64,000 nt of DNA from Hydrangea macrophylla (Eukaryota; Streptophyta; Magnoliopsida; Cornales; Hydrangeaceae), in NCBI GenBank assembly GCA_033977485.1, contig CM066982.1:34264218-34328217 (forward strand). Reading direction: 5' to 3'. How positions within the stretch are numbered: position 1 is the stretch's first letter; each line of letters begins with the position of its first letter. The notes under the pieces were generated by a model, which made no database searches, had not been told where the DNA came from, and worked only from the letters and a program-made list of their open reading frames with translations. Shown here in pieces: positions 11,500-22,235 of this stretch. A program made the position numbers and the translations under genes.

Positions 11500-12370
11500 C
11501 TAAAGTGTAAATGGTAGCTTTTCATGCCAGTCTTTGTAGGTATCAGCTGATTTTTGCAGTATGGCCTTGACATTCTTATTCGCAGCTTCGACTGCCCCAT
11601 TAGTCTGTGGTCTGTATGGGGATGACTTATGATAAGTGATTTTGTACTCCTCGAACAGATCCCTGACTTCTGCCTTGAAATGACTTTCGTTATCCGAAAT
11701 AATCTCATGGGGAACTCCATAACGGCAGATGAGATTTCTCTTGATGAATTTGGCCACTTCCTTGGCCCCCAACTTGGTGTAAGATGCAGCTTCTACCCAT
11801 TTCGTGAAGTAGTCTATGGCCACCAGGATGTACCGATTTCCATTTGAGGCTTTCGGAATGATTTCACAAATAATATCGATTCCCCAGGTGGAGAATGGCC
11901 AAGGCGAGGTCATGTTGTATAGAAGAGATGGTGGTACGTGCATCATGTTTGCATGGATCTGGCACTTGTGACACCTTCTTACGTATTCGCAACAATCTTT
12001 CTCCAAATTTGTCTAGTAGTACCCTTGTCTTATGATTTTCTTAGCCAGCATGTGACCGTTCATGTGCGGGCCACATACCCCCTTGTGTATTTCCTCCATC
12101 ATTATTTTGGAGCTTTTTCCGAACAAGCAAGTCAGGTTGTGACCATTGTATCCTTTCTTCAGCAGTTTCCTACCGCAAATGATGAATTGCGCTGCGAACC
12201 TCCGAATGGCCCTTTTGTCTTTCTCAGTAGATTCTTGGGGGTATGTCCCTTGTTCTATGAAATCCCAGACATCCTGATACCACGGTGTTTCATTCTCTTC
12301 TTCCTCGATTACGGCGATCATGTTGAACGAAGGCTTGTACCACGGTGTTTCATTCTCTTCTTTCATTCAT
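11500..12370 (-). pseudogene. Element F integrase (zinc domain and catalytic core)
   Basis: Minus-strand text starts in the pre-integrase region (DKRAIRRFAAQFIICGRKLL), then the HHCC zinc-binding domain (HKGVCGPHMNGHMLAKKII, a stop, CCEYVRRCHKCQIHAN), and the rve core with the three acidic residues visible: the Asp of WGIDII, the Asp of IISDNESHF and the Glu of QTNGAVEAAN. The frame ends near HEKLPFTL at the junction with the LTR. Usual Tat integrases run about 250 residues further, so the C-terminal domain is gone. A 60-base direct duplication (about 12280-12360) repeats the ENETPWY motif near the upstream junction. It is closest in this window to the fragment at 3551-4260. Confidence 0.88.
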
Positions 12371-12374
12371 TGTT

Positions 12375-13007
12375 GTTCTGCCGGGTCTTTTCCAAATCCC
12401 TAATAGTGACATCCAGCTCCTGATTGTAGGAGTAATAATCGATGAAAACTCGAACGATATCTTCCCAGGCCCGGGTTTTGGAGGCTTCCAAGGTTAGGAA
12501 CCATGATAGTGCAAATTTTGCTAGAGTTTACGGAAACAGCATTGCAATGTGCTCGTGGGTACAGCGTATGGACTGGAAGATACTCATGCACAGCTTCATG
12601 TGACTTTTTGGGTTCCCAGTTCCGTCAAAACGATCGATGGCAGGCATTTTGAAGTTCTCCGGCAGTTTCAACTTGACAGGCTCAAAGAGGCCTTCCAGGT
12701 TTACCATATAATCATCGATCCCCTTGCTTTTTCTCAGTACGCTCTCCAGCTTGTCGACCTTGTCCATTTTCTCTTGGAGCTTCTTTTCATACGCAAGCGG
12801 TGGGACCCCTTGAAACCAGTCTTCCTCCCCATTATTCTCATGTAGAGGAGGTTCAAACCCTGGTGGTGGAAACCCGGGCGGAGGTTGCGGCTGTTGTTGC
12901 TTCAGTTCTTCCATGAACTTCAGGACTTGGGCTAGGCTGTCGGACTGCTGGCTTATGGTTGCTCCCAACTCAGTAACCTTGTTTTCTAATTCTTCTCTAT
13001 TCATGCT
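12375..13007 (-). pseudogene. Element F gag, N-terminal part
   Basis: The minus-strand ATG at about 13007 opens MNREELENKVTELGATISQQ, a predicted coiled coil, followed by a proline-rich stretch (QPPPGFPPPGF), KLPENFKMPAIDRFDGTGNP, and CTHEHIAMLFP. After a frameshift it continues TLAKFALSWFLTLEASKTRA, WEDIVRVFIDYYSYNQELDV and DLEKTRQ, which is the core of Retrotrans_gag. It stops where the deletion to the integrase region begins (about 12370). The order coiled coil, PPG-rich, 'FDGTGNP', 'W' core is the usual Tat gag. No zinc knuckle remains. Confidence 0.85.
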
Positions 13008-13395
13008 GAAGTAGGCTGTCGGACTGATTCTGACTAAACGATTATCTGAACTCCTGGCCCACGACGAGGATCCCGGCTGCTGACCTTGGGAATCTATACT
13101 AACCTGACAGATTTTGAGAGAAAGGGGTGTATCAGATCCTGACAGTGATGACTTTAGACGGACAAAAATAGTGATGTGGACTGATTCGAGACCGTGCGTG
13201 CAGATTGAGGGAGAATAGTGCATGTATATTAGACAAGCATGCGGATGTACGCCCTAATCTATATAATGCCCCTATTTCTAACAGATAGTAGTTAAACAAA
13301 TAAGGTCCTAACCATATAGAGTGTGCCAATCTTACTTTCCAGTACGATCACCAGGGGATAACAGGGGTTTCCAGGTTTTTGTGAAGGCTTTTAGG

Positions 13396-13690
13396 AGAGA
13401 CTGGGCATTTTCGGTTGATTTGGACAGAGTTTTTGGGAGAAACTGGGATATCCGGACACAGTTTCTGGTATTTCTGGGAAATTTGAGCAGGGTATCTGGG
13501 AAAAACTGGTTAATGCGGTTTTATTTGGGATATCTGGACAGAGTTTCTGGGAGAAACGGGTTCATATGGTTATATCTGGGATATCTGGATAGAGTATCTG
13601 GGAAAAACCGGTTAATACGGTTATATCCATACGGTTATATTTGGGATATCTAGACAGAGTTTCTGGGGGAAACGGATTAATACGGTGATA
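13396..13690 (-). repeat. Degenerate tandem repeat in element F leader
   Basis: About five diverged units of 55-65 bases, each with a GGATATCTGG(A/T)CAGAGTTTCTGGGAGAAAC-type core split by GGTTAATACGGTTATAT. They lie between the primer-binding site and gag. No coding role is likely; the long open frame through them is a by-product of the repeat. Confidence 0.75.
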
Positions 13691-14304
13691 GTGATCGTAC
13701 TTTCTAGCAGGTTTTCATACTCTTATGTCTTAGGACCAACAAACAAGGTTTTGGGGTGTATATCTTTGTGAGCATGGAGCAGACATCCTTATCATGGTGC
13801 CTAGGCAGGTCAACTCAATGTGATCACATGTGAGTGATTGCCTTGGGGATTATGAGAAAGAGGTTCTGTTCTATGCCATATAAGCGTCTACACTGCGCGG
13901 GTAATCCCGTCAGGGCATACAACAGTTATATCACATTGTCCTATCTGAAAAGATAAATGAACAGTCCTATGAAAGGTTCTACAGGAATCTATATGCAAAG
14001 GCTGGGTTTAGTCAAAGAGAGTCCGTTGACGAGAGTTCCAATATACCGTCAGGGAGACAGTACGGAGGTTTTTACTCTTTTTGATATACCTTGGAAGGTA
14101 CAGTATCAACGGTGACTTGTGCCCTGGCACAGCAAGACCTGAACAATGTCAGCGCCGCGTTTCAGACACAGTCGGAGGGGGAATGCAGGAGTACAATGTG
14201 GTAAACCAAACACAGTAAAAAGATGATTTTAAGGATGCTTCTTATGAGTCAAACCTCTGTATTATTTTGTTTTTAAATAAAAATCCCCAGCAGAGTCGCC
14301 AGAT
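13691..14304 (-). other. Element F leader and primer-binding site (14284-14301)
   Basis: No gene. Immediately inside the LTR on the minus strand is TGGCGACTCTGCTGGGGA, two bases or so after the LTR end; it begins TGGCGACTC like the tRNA-Arg-type sites reported for Ogre/Tat elements, though I cannot match the full tRNA. The rest is unstructured leader. Confidence 0.65.
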
Positions 14305-17300
14305 TGTGGACACCGGGCTTCCGCCCTCTTTGTTGGGTTTTTGAAACTTGTTTGATTTTGATCGAAGAAAGAAAAATGGTCTGTTGAAAACAGATACAGA
14401 GTCGCCACTTGGTCTTTAAGGAACCAAGAAACCTAATTTGACTCACCCAAGCGGATAAGGGCACCGGCCCTTCATAACCAAAGAACTTGGTTCAGGGTTT
14501 TGGTAAGAGAGAGGAAGGAGCCTTTATCACGACTAAAACACCCTCAACTCGCCCCGTCTTTCGACGGGCCTCAATTAGCATCCAAATAATTATCTTATAC
14601 TATGTATGGTTCAACAATTAATACTATGGTAGTATATTACATCACATAAAGAAATTTAAAATGGAAGATCTAAAGATAAAATATCATTCATAAGATCTAA
14701 GCCAATTATCACACAATGCAAAGTGAAAGATCACACAAATAAACCTAAGAAAAATCGTCTAATCATGTATCAAATAATCAAGACTTCCTAATCTAAAGGG
14801 GGACATGAATTGTTATTGAAACAAATAAACAAGGAAATCAAAATATGCTTAGCGAGCTAGTATGATGCATGTTATTCCTTGAGAAAAGAAGACCTCTCAA
14901 TCCCTGGGACTGATGAGAAAGGATGATTAGATCGAGGGGAAACATGAACGTGTGATCATGATCATTCCTTATAATCTTCTTAGATTAAGAGTTACAAAAA
15001 CCCCAAATCTTGCATGAATGCATTGTATGTATCTAAAAATGTGCAAAGGTTGTAGTGTGTTTTGTGTACATGGATTTCTAAAATGACTTAGAATTCTAAA
15101 ATGTGTATGAATGAATGAATGAAATAACCATGGGATATGTACAAATGTAGTATGAACTACTTCCTAAGATATGAACTAATTTGGAATGCATATAAGCATC
15201 AAATCAAAGAATGAAAGTTGAAAAGAGGGGTTAGGAATGTTTTCAATGAATGATTTTTTATGGAGATCTTTCTTACTGTGTCTAGAACACAACCCAAAAG
15301 GACAATCTTGAATAGCTATCACAGATTGAGAGAAATCATATAAAAAATGAAGGTCACTCAGAAACAGAGTCCGTACTGTCGACTGCAATGTTGGAAAATC
15401 TTATAAAATGAAAACTAATGATCTAGAGGCGCATTTTATACAGAAAGTTCCCTAAGACATTGAAGTTTAAGGGAAAAATAAGTTAGGACCACTCCTTTTG
15501 GAAAAGTTTTCTGGAAAAGAAGTTGGAAGAGGACCTAGCTGCTGTGACAAAAAAGACAGAATGTTTGGAAGGAATGTTTGGGTCCAAATGGACCATTTCC
15601 AAGTACTTCTAAGTCAAACCAAAAATGAGTTAGGAAGACTTTCCAAGTGGCCTTGCATCAATATGTTGAGTATTGAGTCCTAGAGAAATCTTTGAACTCA
15701 GCTCACTCACTGTTTTGACTCATGATTTTGAAGATTTTAGGAGAAAACAAGGTTTTGTTTCTTGAAACCAAAATGAGAAGGATTGAGAGGGGTTTTGAAG
15801 TAGATGTTTTGAAAACATATTTTTAATACTCAATAAGGATTATAGCCACTTAAAATGCCGACATCAAACTCATCATCAAGAACCTCCAAGATTGTTGGAG
15901 AGATTTATTTTATTTTGAGCATAACTTCAAGAATACCTTGGGGGTATTGAAGTTATGATCATCATCTATCAAACATGTTTTTGAGGTCAAGAGCTACTAT
16001 CCATGAGGATTCACTCACCCCAAACTTCATGTCATCATTTAGATGATGATGGACTAGTAAGTAAATAAAGAAAATAAAAAGAAAATGAGATTAAGAAGAG
16101 ATGAACATAATATGAATAAGCAAGTAAATGACAATCAATAGATGATATTCATAATGTATTGAACTTGTAGAATGGTGTTTCACTCATATATGATGACATT
16201 GGATATGGAAGAAGCTTCCTCTCTCTTTAATGCTCACTAAAATGGTGGTTGGTTGCATTGAATGTTGAAGTAAATAGGAGTAATGAAGTAAAAACAAAGT
16301 TTTAGAACTCACTTTTGTTTTGAAAATCCAAGAAGAAAGCTTCTTTTTCTCTATTCTAACCTTATCTCTACAACTTTCTCTCCCAAACTTTTTCAAAATT
16401 TACATTTGACCCCCCTAAAATGAAGAGTAATGGGGGGTTTATATAGGCCAACTTGGGGTGGTTTTGGGGTTTTAGAAGTATTCCCATTGGTCCCAAACAT
16501 CTGAAATCATGAAACTACGTCGTTTTGGTTTTTAATTAATCAAAATGGGACCCCAAAAGAAATTACAAAAACTCACTGTTCTGGGGGAGAGTGCCGCGGT
16601 GGTACTGGGCCAGTGCCATGGCGGCACTGCTCCTCCTTCATCCAGATAATGCTGTTTAGGCCCCCTGAGGTTCTAGTATTCGCAAAAAGGCCCTATTTCG
16701 TCCAAAATTCATAGAAAATGCGTATGAACTTCAAACTGAGGTTGTGATATACCGTTGGAAAGGTATTGGAGTCTAATATACATAAAAAATAGTTCGGGGA
16801 TAGGTCACTCTGAAAAGTTTTGCGGTATTCACGATAAAAGCCGATTTGATCTCCTTTTTCGCCTTTGGAAATTCATAATAAATTCGTTTTAAATCCAGAA
16901 ATTATGTGCAATATACCGTTGGAAAGCTATTGACCTCTAGTATCCATGAAAAATGTTTGAAAATTGTTTTGGTGCCCTGGTTCCAAAGTCAAATTCTGGT
17001 CAAACTGGTCAAACCTGAGATTCCCGGGAAGTTCTGGAAACCTCCGGGAGTTCCCGGGAGCTGATGTTTTCGCTCGATTTTCTTTTGGAACTTGTTTTAA
17101 CACTTTTCTCATGATTTAAAATGATTTCGGTGAATTCGGACGATTTTGGTCAAACTTGGTCACACTTGGTTAAACCTGGTCAAACCTTGGTCAAACCAGT
17201 CAACGGGGACATTCCAGGAACTTCCGGGACTTTCGGGGGTCTCTGGGAGCTAACGATTTCATCCGATTTTACTTAAAAACTTTATTTTATTGTTTTTCTC

Positions 17301-17494
17301 ATGACGTAGCATGTTTTCAAAACTTTTGGTCCAAATCTGGGAGCTTTTGTGCTTTCAGGGGCATTTTGGTCATTCTGAGCATTCTGAGAGATGGAACTAA
17401 CTTCCAGGAATCCTTTTAAGTCTTTTTCGATCATTGTGAACCACCAAGCTATGGGTCTCCTAAATCTGATACCCGACAAAATGGGGTGTCTACA
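14305..17494 (-). repeat. 5' LTR of element F (3.19 kb)
   Basis: On the minus strand it starts TGTAGACACCCC and ends GGTGTCCACA. This is long for a plant LTR but normal for Tat/Ogre-like families. Near 16980-17230 it contains repeated phrases GGTCAAAC(C/T)TGG and TTCC(C/G)GGGA. The open frames in it are short and unsupported. Confidence 0.88.
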
Positions 17495-17499
17495 CCTAG

Positions 17500-18145
17500 C
17501 CACCAACTCTGATGAGCTACACTGCCTAGCCTTCTCCAGCACTTTGAAAGGCCCGGCCGTTCAGTGGTTCTACTCCTTGGAGCCCCGATTGGTCCGCAAT
17601 TTTAAGCAACTCAGCAAGTAGTTCATCAACTAGTTCATCGGTATGCACGAATTGCCAAAGCCTGACATACATCTACTGACAATCATATAAGGAATAATGA
17701 GACCCTCAAGGAGTTCATCGGCCGGTTTAATCAAGAGAAGCTCAACATCCATGATCTTGATGAAACCGTCGCTATTATAGCCTTCTGCTCGGGAGTTCAA
17801 CACACCAAGTGCGCCACGGCGTTTCACAGAAACCGACCGGTAACCTTGGTTGAACTCGCAGAGAGGGTTGGAAAATACATTGACACTGAAGAATTTCTAA
17901 TGATCAAAGACCCCGAGCAAGAAAGCAACAAGTCTTCCACAAGCAAGCAAAAGCGAGATCAGCCCGAGAGTTCTGACAGTTCTTCCAGTTCACAGCAGTC
18001 CGAGTCAGGCAGTCCCGATCCGACCTCTAGTTCACAGCGGTCTGAGTCCGGCAGCCCTGACCCGACCTCCAGTTCACATCAGTCAGGATCAAGCAGTTCT
18101 GACTGTGCCTCCAGCACAGATAAATCAGGAGCTCGACGGTCCTGA
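17500..18145 (+). pseudogene. Element A gag, C-terminal half with serine-rich repeats
   Basis: The frame continues from before element F: LATNSDELHCLAFSSTLKGP, AVQWFYSLEP, then stops, LKEFIGRFNQEKLNIHDLDE, FCSGVQHTKCATAFHRNRP and AERVGKYIDTEEF, the standard Retrotrans_gag core. The end is unusual: after KQKRDQPESSDSS come near-perfect repeats of SESGSPDPTSSSQ (17995-18120) and a stop at 18143-18145. The C-x-x-H zinc knuckle (YCQYHKDHGHDTKDC in element B) and all pol domains are absent. The serine-rich tail is probably an expanded 48-base minisatellite that replaced the nucleocapsid region. Confidence 0.82.
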
Positions 18146-18235
18146 TCCGACCTCCTGTCTCCATCATTCTAGATGAGCCCGACTACAGTGGTACTTACCT
18201 GATCACCACATTAGGCTCCACCGATTGTCAAAGAG

Positions 18236-18480
18236 CTCTTATAAAGACCTCGGGCCTAACCCCGAGGCATACAAAGACCTCGGGCCTAACCCCGAGGCAT
18301 ACAAAGACTTCGGGCCTAACCCCGAGCCATAAAAAGACCTCGAGCTTCGAACTCAGGCACTAAAAAGACCTCGAGCTCTGAACTCAGGCATTAAAAAGAC
18401 CTCGGGCTCCGAACCCAGGCACTAAAGACCTCAGGATCACACCTGAGGCAAAAGACCTCGGGGTCACGCCCGAGGCATCG
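18236..18480 (+). repeat. Tandem array of hairpin units, element A
   Basis: Seven or so units of 25-34 bases: AAGACCTCGGGCCTAACCCC followed by GAGGCATAC. Each unit contains a CCTCGGG ... CCCGAGG inverted repeat around a six-base loop. Later units drift (GAGCTC...GAACTC) with partly compensating changes. A diverged version of the array is at 48600-48695 in element B. Confidence 0.85.
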
Positions 18481-19332
18481 GCTTCGCTTAGGTCTAACCG
18501 ACGATGGGGGCAAACCCCCTAGGTGGCTGATGATGGCAAGCTTCAAAAGACCCTGCAACCACCATGTTCCAGGTTGGTTACCTACAGTCATAGCCTCTGT
18601 AAGACCCTCATCTTAGCGAAAGCTTGGGGGACAAGACGGCGCAATGAACTAAACAGGTAATCACACCGGGTATTTACAGGCCTCGTGGATAACCAAGTCA
18701 AAATCTTGGACAACCCGAGCACCTACAGTACTCAGAGGCATTAACTCCACTTAGGTCCAAACCGACGATAGAGGTGACTAAAATCTCTTAGGTTGGCCGA
18801 CGATAGAGGAGCAAAAAGACCCTAAAGAGACGTGATTTAGGTCGGCTCCACCAACATGGTCAAGCTCTTCTCCCAATAGTCTTGAAGAAGGCTGGCCGGG
18901 CGGAAGACAACCATCCTGGGGAGTTGACATAAAAAAGGACCCTAGAGCAATACGCTTTAGGTCGGCTTTTCCAACATGGTAAAATCCTTCTAACCACAGC
19001 CTTGACGAAGGTTTACGGGCAGAAGATAACCATCCTGGGAGCTAACTCAAGCAAAATAGACTCTGAAGTAGGCGGAGTCTCAACTCTCAGTCACTTCCCG
19101 AGCACTCAAAGACTCCGAATCAGGCCGGGTCTCAACTCCCGGTCAGTTCCCAAGCACTTAAAGGTCCCAAGCTAGGCTGGGTCTCAACTCTCAATCAGTT
19201 CCTAAGGACTCTCCAGGCTCAGAAGCCCCGAGGCAGCTTCTCCAAGCACTCAGACAGTGGCAAGTAACATCAAACTGATTTCCAAACTTGCCCTGATATA
19301 GCATCTGGCCAACCTTGGAAATGGGGGGCAGC
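18481..19332 (+). repeat. Element A 3' non-coding region, two more tandem repeats and purine tract
   Basis: No gene. Two units of about 120 bases (about 18815-18935 and 18945-19060) share TTTAGGTCGGCT(C/T)..CCAACATGGT and AAC CATCCTGGG blocks. Three units of about 60 bases follow (19065-19215) with GGCCGGGTCTCAACTCCCGG and CAGTTCCCAAGCACT. The purine tract AAATGGGGGGCAG is at 19319-19331, just before the 3' LTR. Confidence 0.7.
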
Positions 19333-20062
19333 TGATACACCCAAATCTGGCTCTATCCTATGGCCGAGCGGTTCAAACCAGCAGCGAGTCCATGTCTCGG
19401 TCAAATTATGCACAACTCCTCGGACAAGCATCATCCCGAGCGGTCTAGTCTACTCATCATCCCGAGCGATTCATCCACGACCCGGCCAACAGGTCGGGAA
19501 AACAGCATAGGCACATCCCACCATAGGAATAGCCCATCCGGGCCCACAGGCATGATCCCGAGCACCACAGGCATGATCCCGAGCATTACAGGCAGTTTTC
19601 TTCTCAAGCTAGGAGACTAAGGGAAAGTGCAAATTATTTCCTAATCCAATTAGGAAACCCCACAATTAATGTCAATCAATCTTTATACAATTAGGAAACT
19701 TACTTGATTGGTGTCAATCATATCCTAAATGGATTATATTTCCTTATCCATGTACGAGTAGGTCTCTTACATCTATAAAAGAGACCTCTCACCCCCCATT
19801 GAAGGGATCAACTTTTAAGTCTACACAGCATCTCTATAGAATTCACCATTATACGTATACACCCGACCGGGAATACTGGTAGTGCCACCCCTCTTTGTTG
19901 GCTCACTAGGCCCGCCGGTGATCTGCTAGTGAACGTGCTCAGACACACCCGTGGACATAGGTACCTTCATTAATAGGGCCGAACCATATACAAAAAATAG
20001 TCTCTCTTACTCTCTCTCTTGAAACTGCTCTACTTTATTCTTACCAAATTCTGGCCTCATCA
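19333..20062 (+). repeat. 3' LTR of element A
   Basis: 730 bp, TGATACACCC...CTCATCA, followed by the second GATAT. Many of the differences from the 5' LTR are C/T or G/A changes, as expected for methylated plant repeats. Confidence 0.95.
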
Positions 20063-20200
20063 GATATTATACACGTGGTAATTGTCATCCTCCTCCAAGA
20101 GTCCAAATTTAAATTTGAAGCTCTCCCAAAACTCATCCTGAATTTTATAGAAGATTTTATTGTAAAATTTTAAAAGCATCTAAAGGTGGATACAAGTAGA
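20063..20200 (-). pseudogene. FAR1-related / MULE relic, upstream fragment
   Basis: The minus strand reads KIQDEFWESFKFKFGLLEED, then DNYHVYNI, and joins the frame at 8537 (FRRNVVKYRV) once element A and one GATAT are ignored. In FAR1-type proteins this is the block just before the SWIM finger. Upstream of about 20200 I no longer recognise the family. Confidence 0.6.
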
Positions 20201-20985
20201 AGTTCTAAACACTATTATTGCATCAATTAATCCTAGTCAAAATGAAGTATCGAGTGGCTGATGGGAAACAAAATTCATTCAAAAAAATGTTAATTAGAAT
20301 ACCAGCCTTGGATATTGAGTTAAGCCGTTGCTGAAACAGATTAGTGTGCCTTGCATGGATATCTGCTAGAATTGGTTAAAGATTTGTGAAGCTCGTCAAA
20401 GTCATCAGGTCTTTTGAATACCTATCAATCATAGATTAGAATTGTGATATTAGGAACTTTATTTCCATCCCGGATTGGTCCGGTCTTGATGTATAAGCCT
20501 TAAGAGTGCTTGAAACTTGGTGGAATTGGTCTAAAGGACATGTGGGAGTTTGAATCTTGGTAGAAGGAGTTCAGAGTTAAAGAAAAGCCCTCAAACATGC
20601 AGAATCGAGGGCACTGCAGCTTGAAATAGCCAAGAATTATTGATTTACAGCGAACTCCCGTAGATTTGGGTTGATTGTGTGTTAGACATTTTGAGTCTAC
20701 TATCGCTCAAGAATTACATCCAGAAAGGATTTACAGAAGATGAATCGGAATTCAGAATAAGGTCAGAATAAACCAGACATGTTGCAAGAATGTTTGAACT
20801 GGTCGAAGCATCAACATGAGTCTCAGATAGAATTAGCAAGACCTCTAGAATATGAGCCTTTTACTCACATCTCAGAAATCTTAGACATCTCCCCAAGAAG
20901 AGAACTTTCAGATATTGTCAAGATTACCTCCAGAAGAAAGGGATACTTCAGCAAATTCATAGAATCTCCCCAGCAGAGAATTTTT
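20201..20985. other. Non-coding, probably leading part of a Tat-like 3' region
   Basis: No gene seen. From about 20690 onward the text becomes repetitive in the style of the arrays that follow. Confidence 0.3.
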
Positions 20986-21625
20986 AGAATTCGTATTGCC
21001 TCCAGAAAAGGGTATCTCTCATCATCGAGTATCAGAACTACCTCCAGATATAGGGTATCTCTCAGAATTGCCTCTAGATATAGGGTTTGTTTTAGCAACG
21101 AGTATCATAACTACCACCAGATATAGGGTATCTCTCATAATTGCCTCCAGATATAGGGTTTCTTTTAGCATCGTGTATCAGAACTGCCTCCAGATATAGG
21201 GTATCTCTCATAATTGCCTCCAGATATTCAGCATCGTGTATCAGAACTGCCTCCAGATGAAGGTATCTATCAGCATCAACTATTAGAATTACCTCCAGAT
21301 ATAAGGTATCTCTCAGCATCGTGTATCAGAAGTGCCTCCAGATATAAGGTATCCATCAGAATCGTGTATCTCAGAATAATGCATCAGGATTGCCTCCAGA
21401 TAAAGGGTATCTCTTAGCATTGTGTATCATAATCGCCTCCAGATATAGGGTAACAATCAGAATCGTGTATCTCAGAATCATGTATCGGGGTTGCCTCCAG
21501 ATGTAGGGTTTCTCTCAGCATCGTGTTGCCTCCAGATATAGGGTTTCTCTCAGCATCGTGTTGCCTCCAGATATAGGGTATCTCTCAGAATTGTGTACAT
21601 CTCAGAATCCTGTATCAAGGTTGCC
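20986..21625 (+). repeat. Tandem array 1, about 40-45 base units
   Basis: More than a dozen units built on TTGCCTCCAGATATAGGGTA followed by TCTCTCAGCATCGTGTATCAGAA, with variable trimming. Higher-order pairs are visible (for example 21330-21480). The open frames across it on both strands are products of the periodicity. Confidence 0.88.
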
Positions 21626-21689
21626 TCTAGAAGTAGGGTATGTCTTAGAACCAATATATCTCTCAGAATTCGTGCATCAGAACAGTAGA

Positions 21690-22235
21690 TTTGTCCCTAG
21701 CAGAAAGACCAATTTTAGAAGATTTATCTTCAGTCTTGTTATAGAAGATTTGTCCCCAATAGAAGGACCTATTTCAGAAGATTTGTCTCCAGACTTGTTA
21801 TAGAAGATTTGTCCCCAGCAGAATGACCTATTTGAGAAGTACAAAAGATTTATCCCCAGAAGAAGGACCTGTTTTAAGAGTAAAGAAGAATCGTCCCTAG
21901 CAGAAGGACCTGTTTCAGGAGTACAGAAGAATCGTCCCCAGCAGACGGACTCTACATCAGCAAATCGTCCCCAACAGAAGGACTCTACATCAGCAATCAT
22001 CCCCAGTAGAAGGACTCTACATCAGCAAATCATCCCTAGAAGAAGGACTCTACATTAGCAATCGTCCCCAGCAGAAGGACTCTACATCAGCAAATCATCC
22101 CTAGCAAAAGGACTCTACATCAATAATCATCCTCAGTAGAAGGACTCTACGTCTGCAATCATCCCCAGCAGAAGAACTCTACATCAATAATTATCCCCAG
22201 TAGTAGGACTCCACATCAGCAATTTTCAAGGGATT
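21690..22235 (+). repeat. Tandem array 2, about 32-40 base units
   Basis: Fifteen or so units of the type AAGATTTGTCCCCAGCAGAA plus GGACC(T/A)ATTTCAG, drifting rightward into CATCCCCAGCAGAAGGACTC plus TACATCAGCA. It is adjacent to array 1, but the unit is unrelated. The array sits upstream of a purine tract and an LTR-like start, as tandem arrays do in the 3' regions of Tat/Ogre-like elements. Confidence 0.88.

Larger units (their letters stand above)
10079..17494 (-). mobile_element. Tat-like Ty3/gypsy element F, internally deleted, nested in A
   Basis: Ends are TGTGGACACC at 10079 and GGTGTCTACA at 17494. The target duplication CCTAG is perfect (10074-10078 and 17495-17499). It reads on the minus strand: 5' LTR 17494-14305 (3190 bp), primer-binding site 14301-14284, leader with tandem repeats, gag 13007-12375, integrase 12370-11500, then a 3' LTR of which only the last 1.4 kb remains (11478-10079). 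Protease, reverse transcriptase and RNase H are missing between gag and the integrase zinc domain, and the integrase end together with about 1.8 kb of the 3' LTR is missing at 11478. Both losses must follow or accompany insertion of a related but defective copy. Confidence 0.9.
8538..20062 (+). mobile_element. Tat-like Ty3/gypsy element A: non-autonomous, gag only
   Basis: Complete borders: TG...CA LTRs at 8538-9271 and 19333-20062, about 96 percent alike in the first 290 bases. The target duplication GATAT is perfect (8533-8537 and 20063-20067). Behind the 5' LTR is a TGGCGCCGTC primer-binding site; before the 3' LTR is an AAATGGGGGGCAG purine tract. Between them only a gag (9333-10078 plus 17500-18145) and repeat-rich non-coding DNA are found. 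No protease, reverse transcriptase or integrase of its own is present. Element F (10079-17494) is nested in the gag, so the element without F is about 4.1 kb. It is inserted in the FAR1-like relic. LTR motifs and downstream repeats match element B. Confidence 0.93.

Noticed and set aside
20996..21417. Several overlapping ORFs with repeated LPPDIGYLSE-like text
   Set aside because: They are created by the tandem DNA array; all frames and both strands give similar repeats.
20986..22235. Possible CRISPR-like array
   Set aside because: No unique spacers of constant length; units drift gradually and the DNA is a plant nuclear retroelement region.
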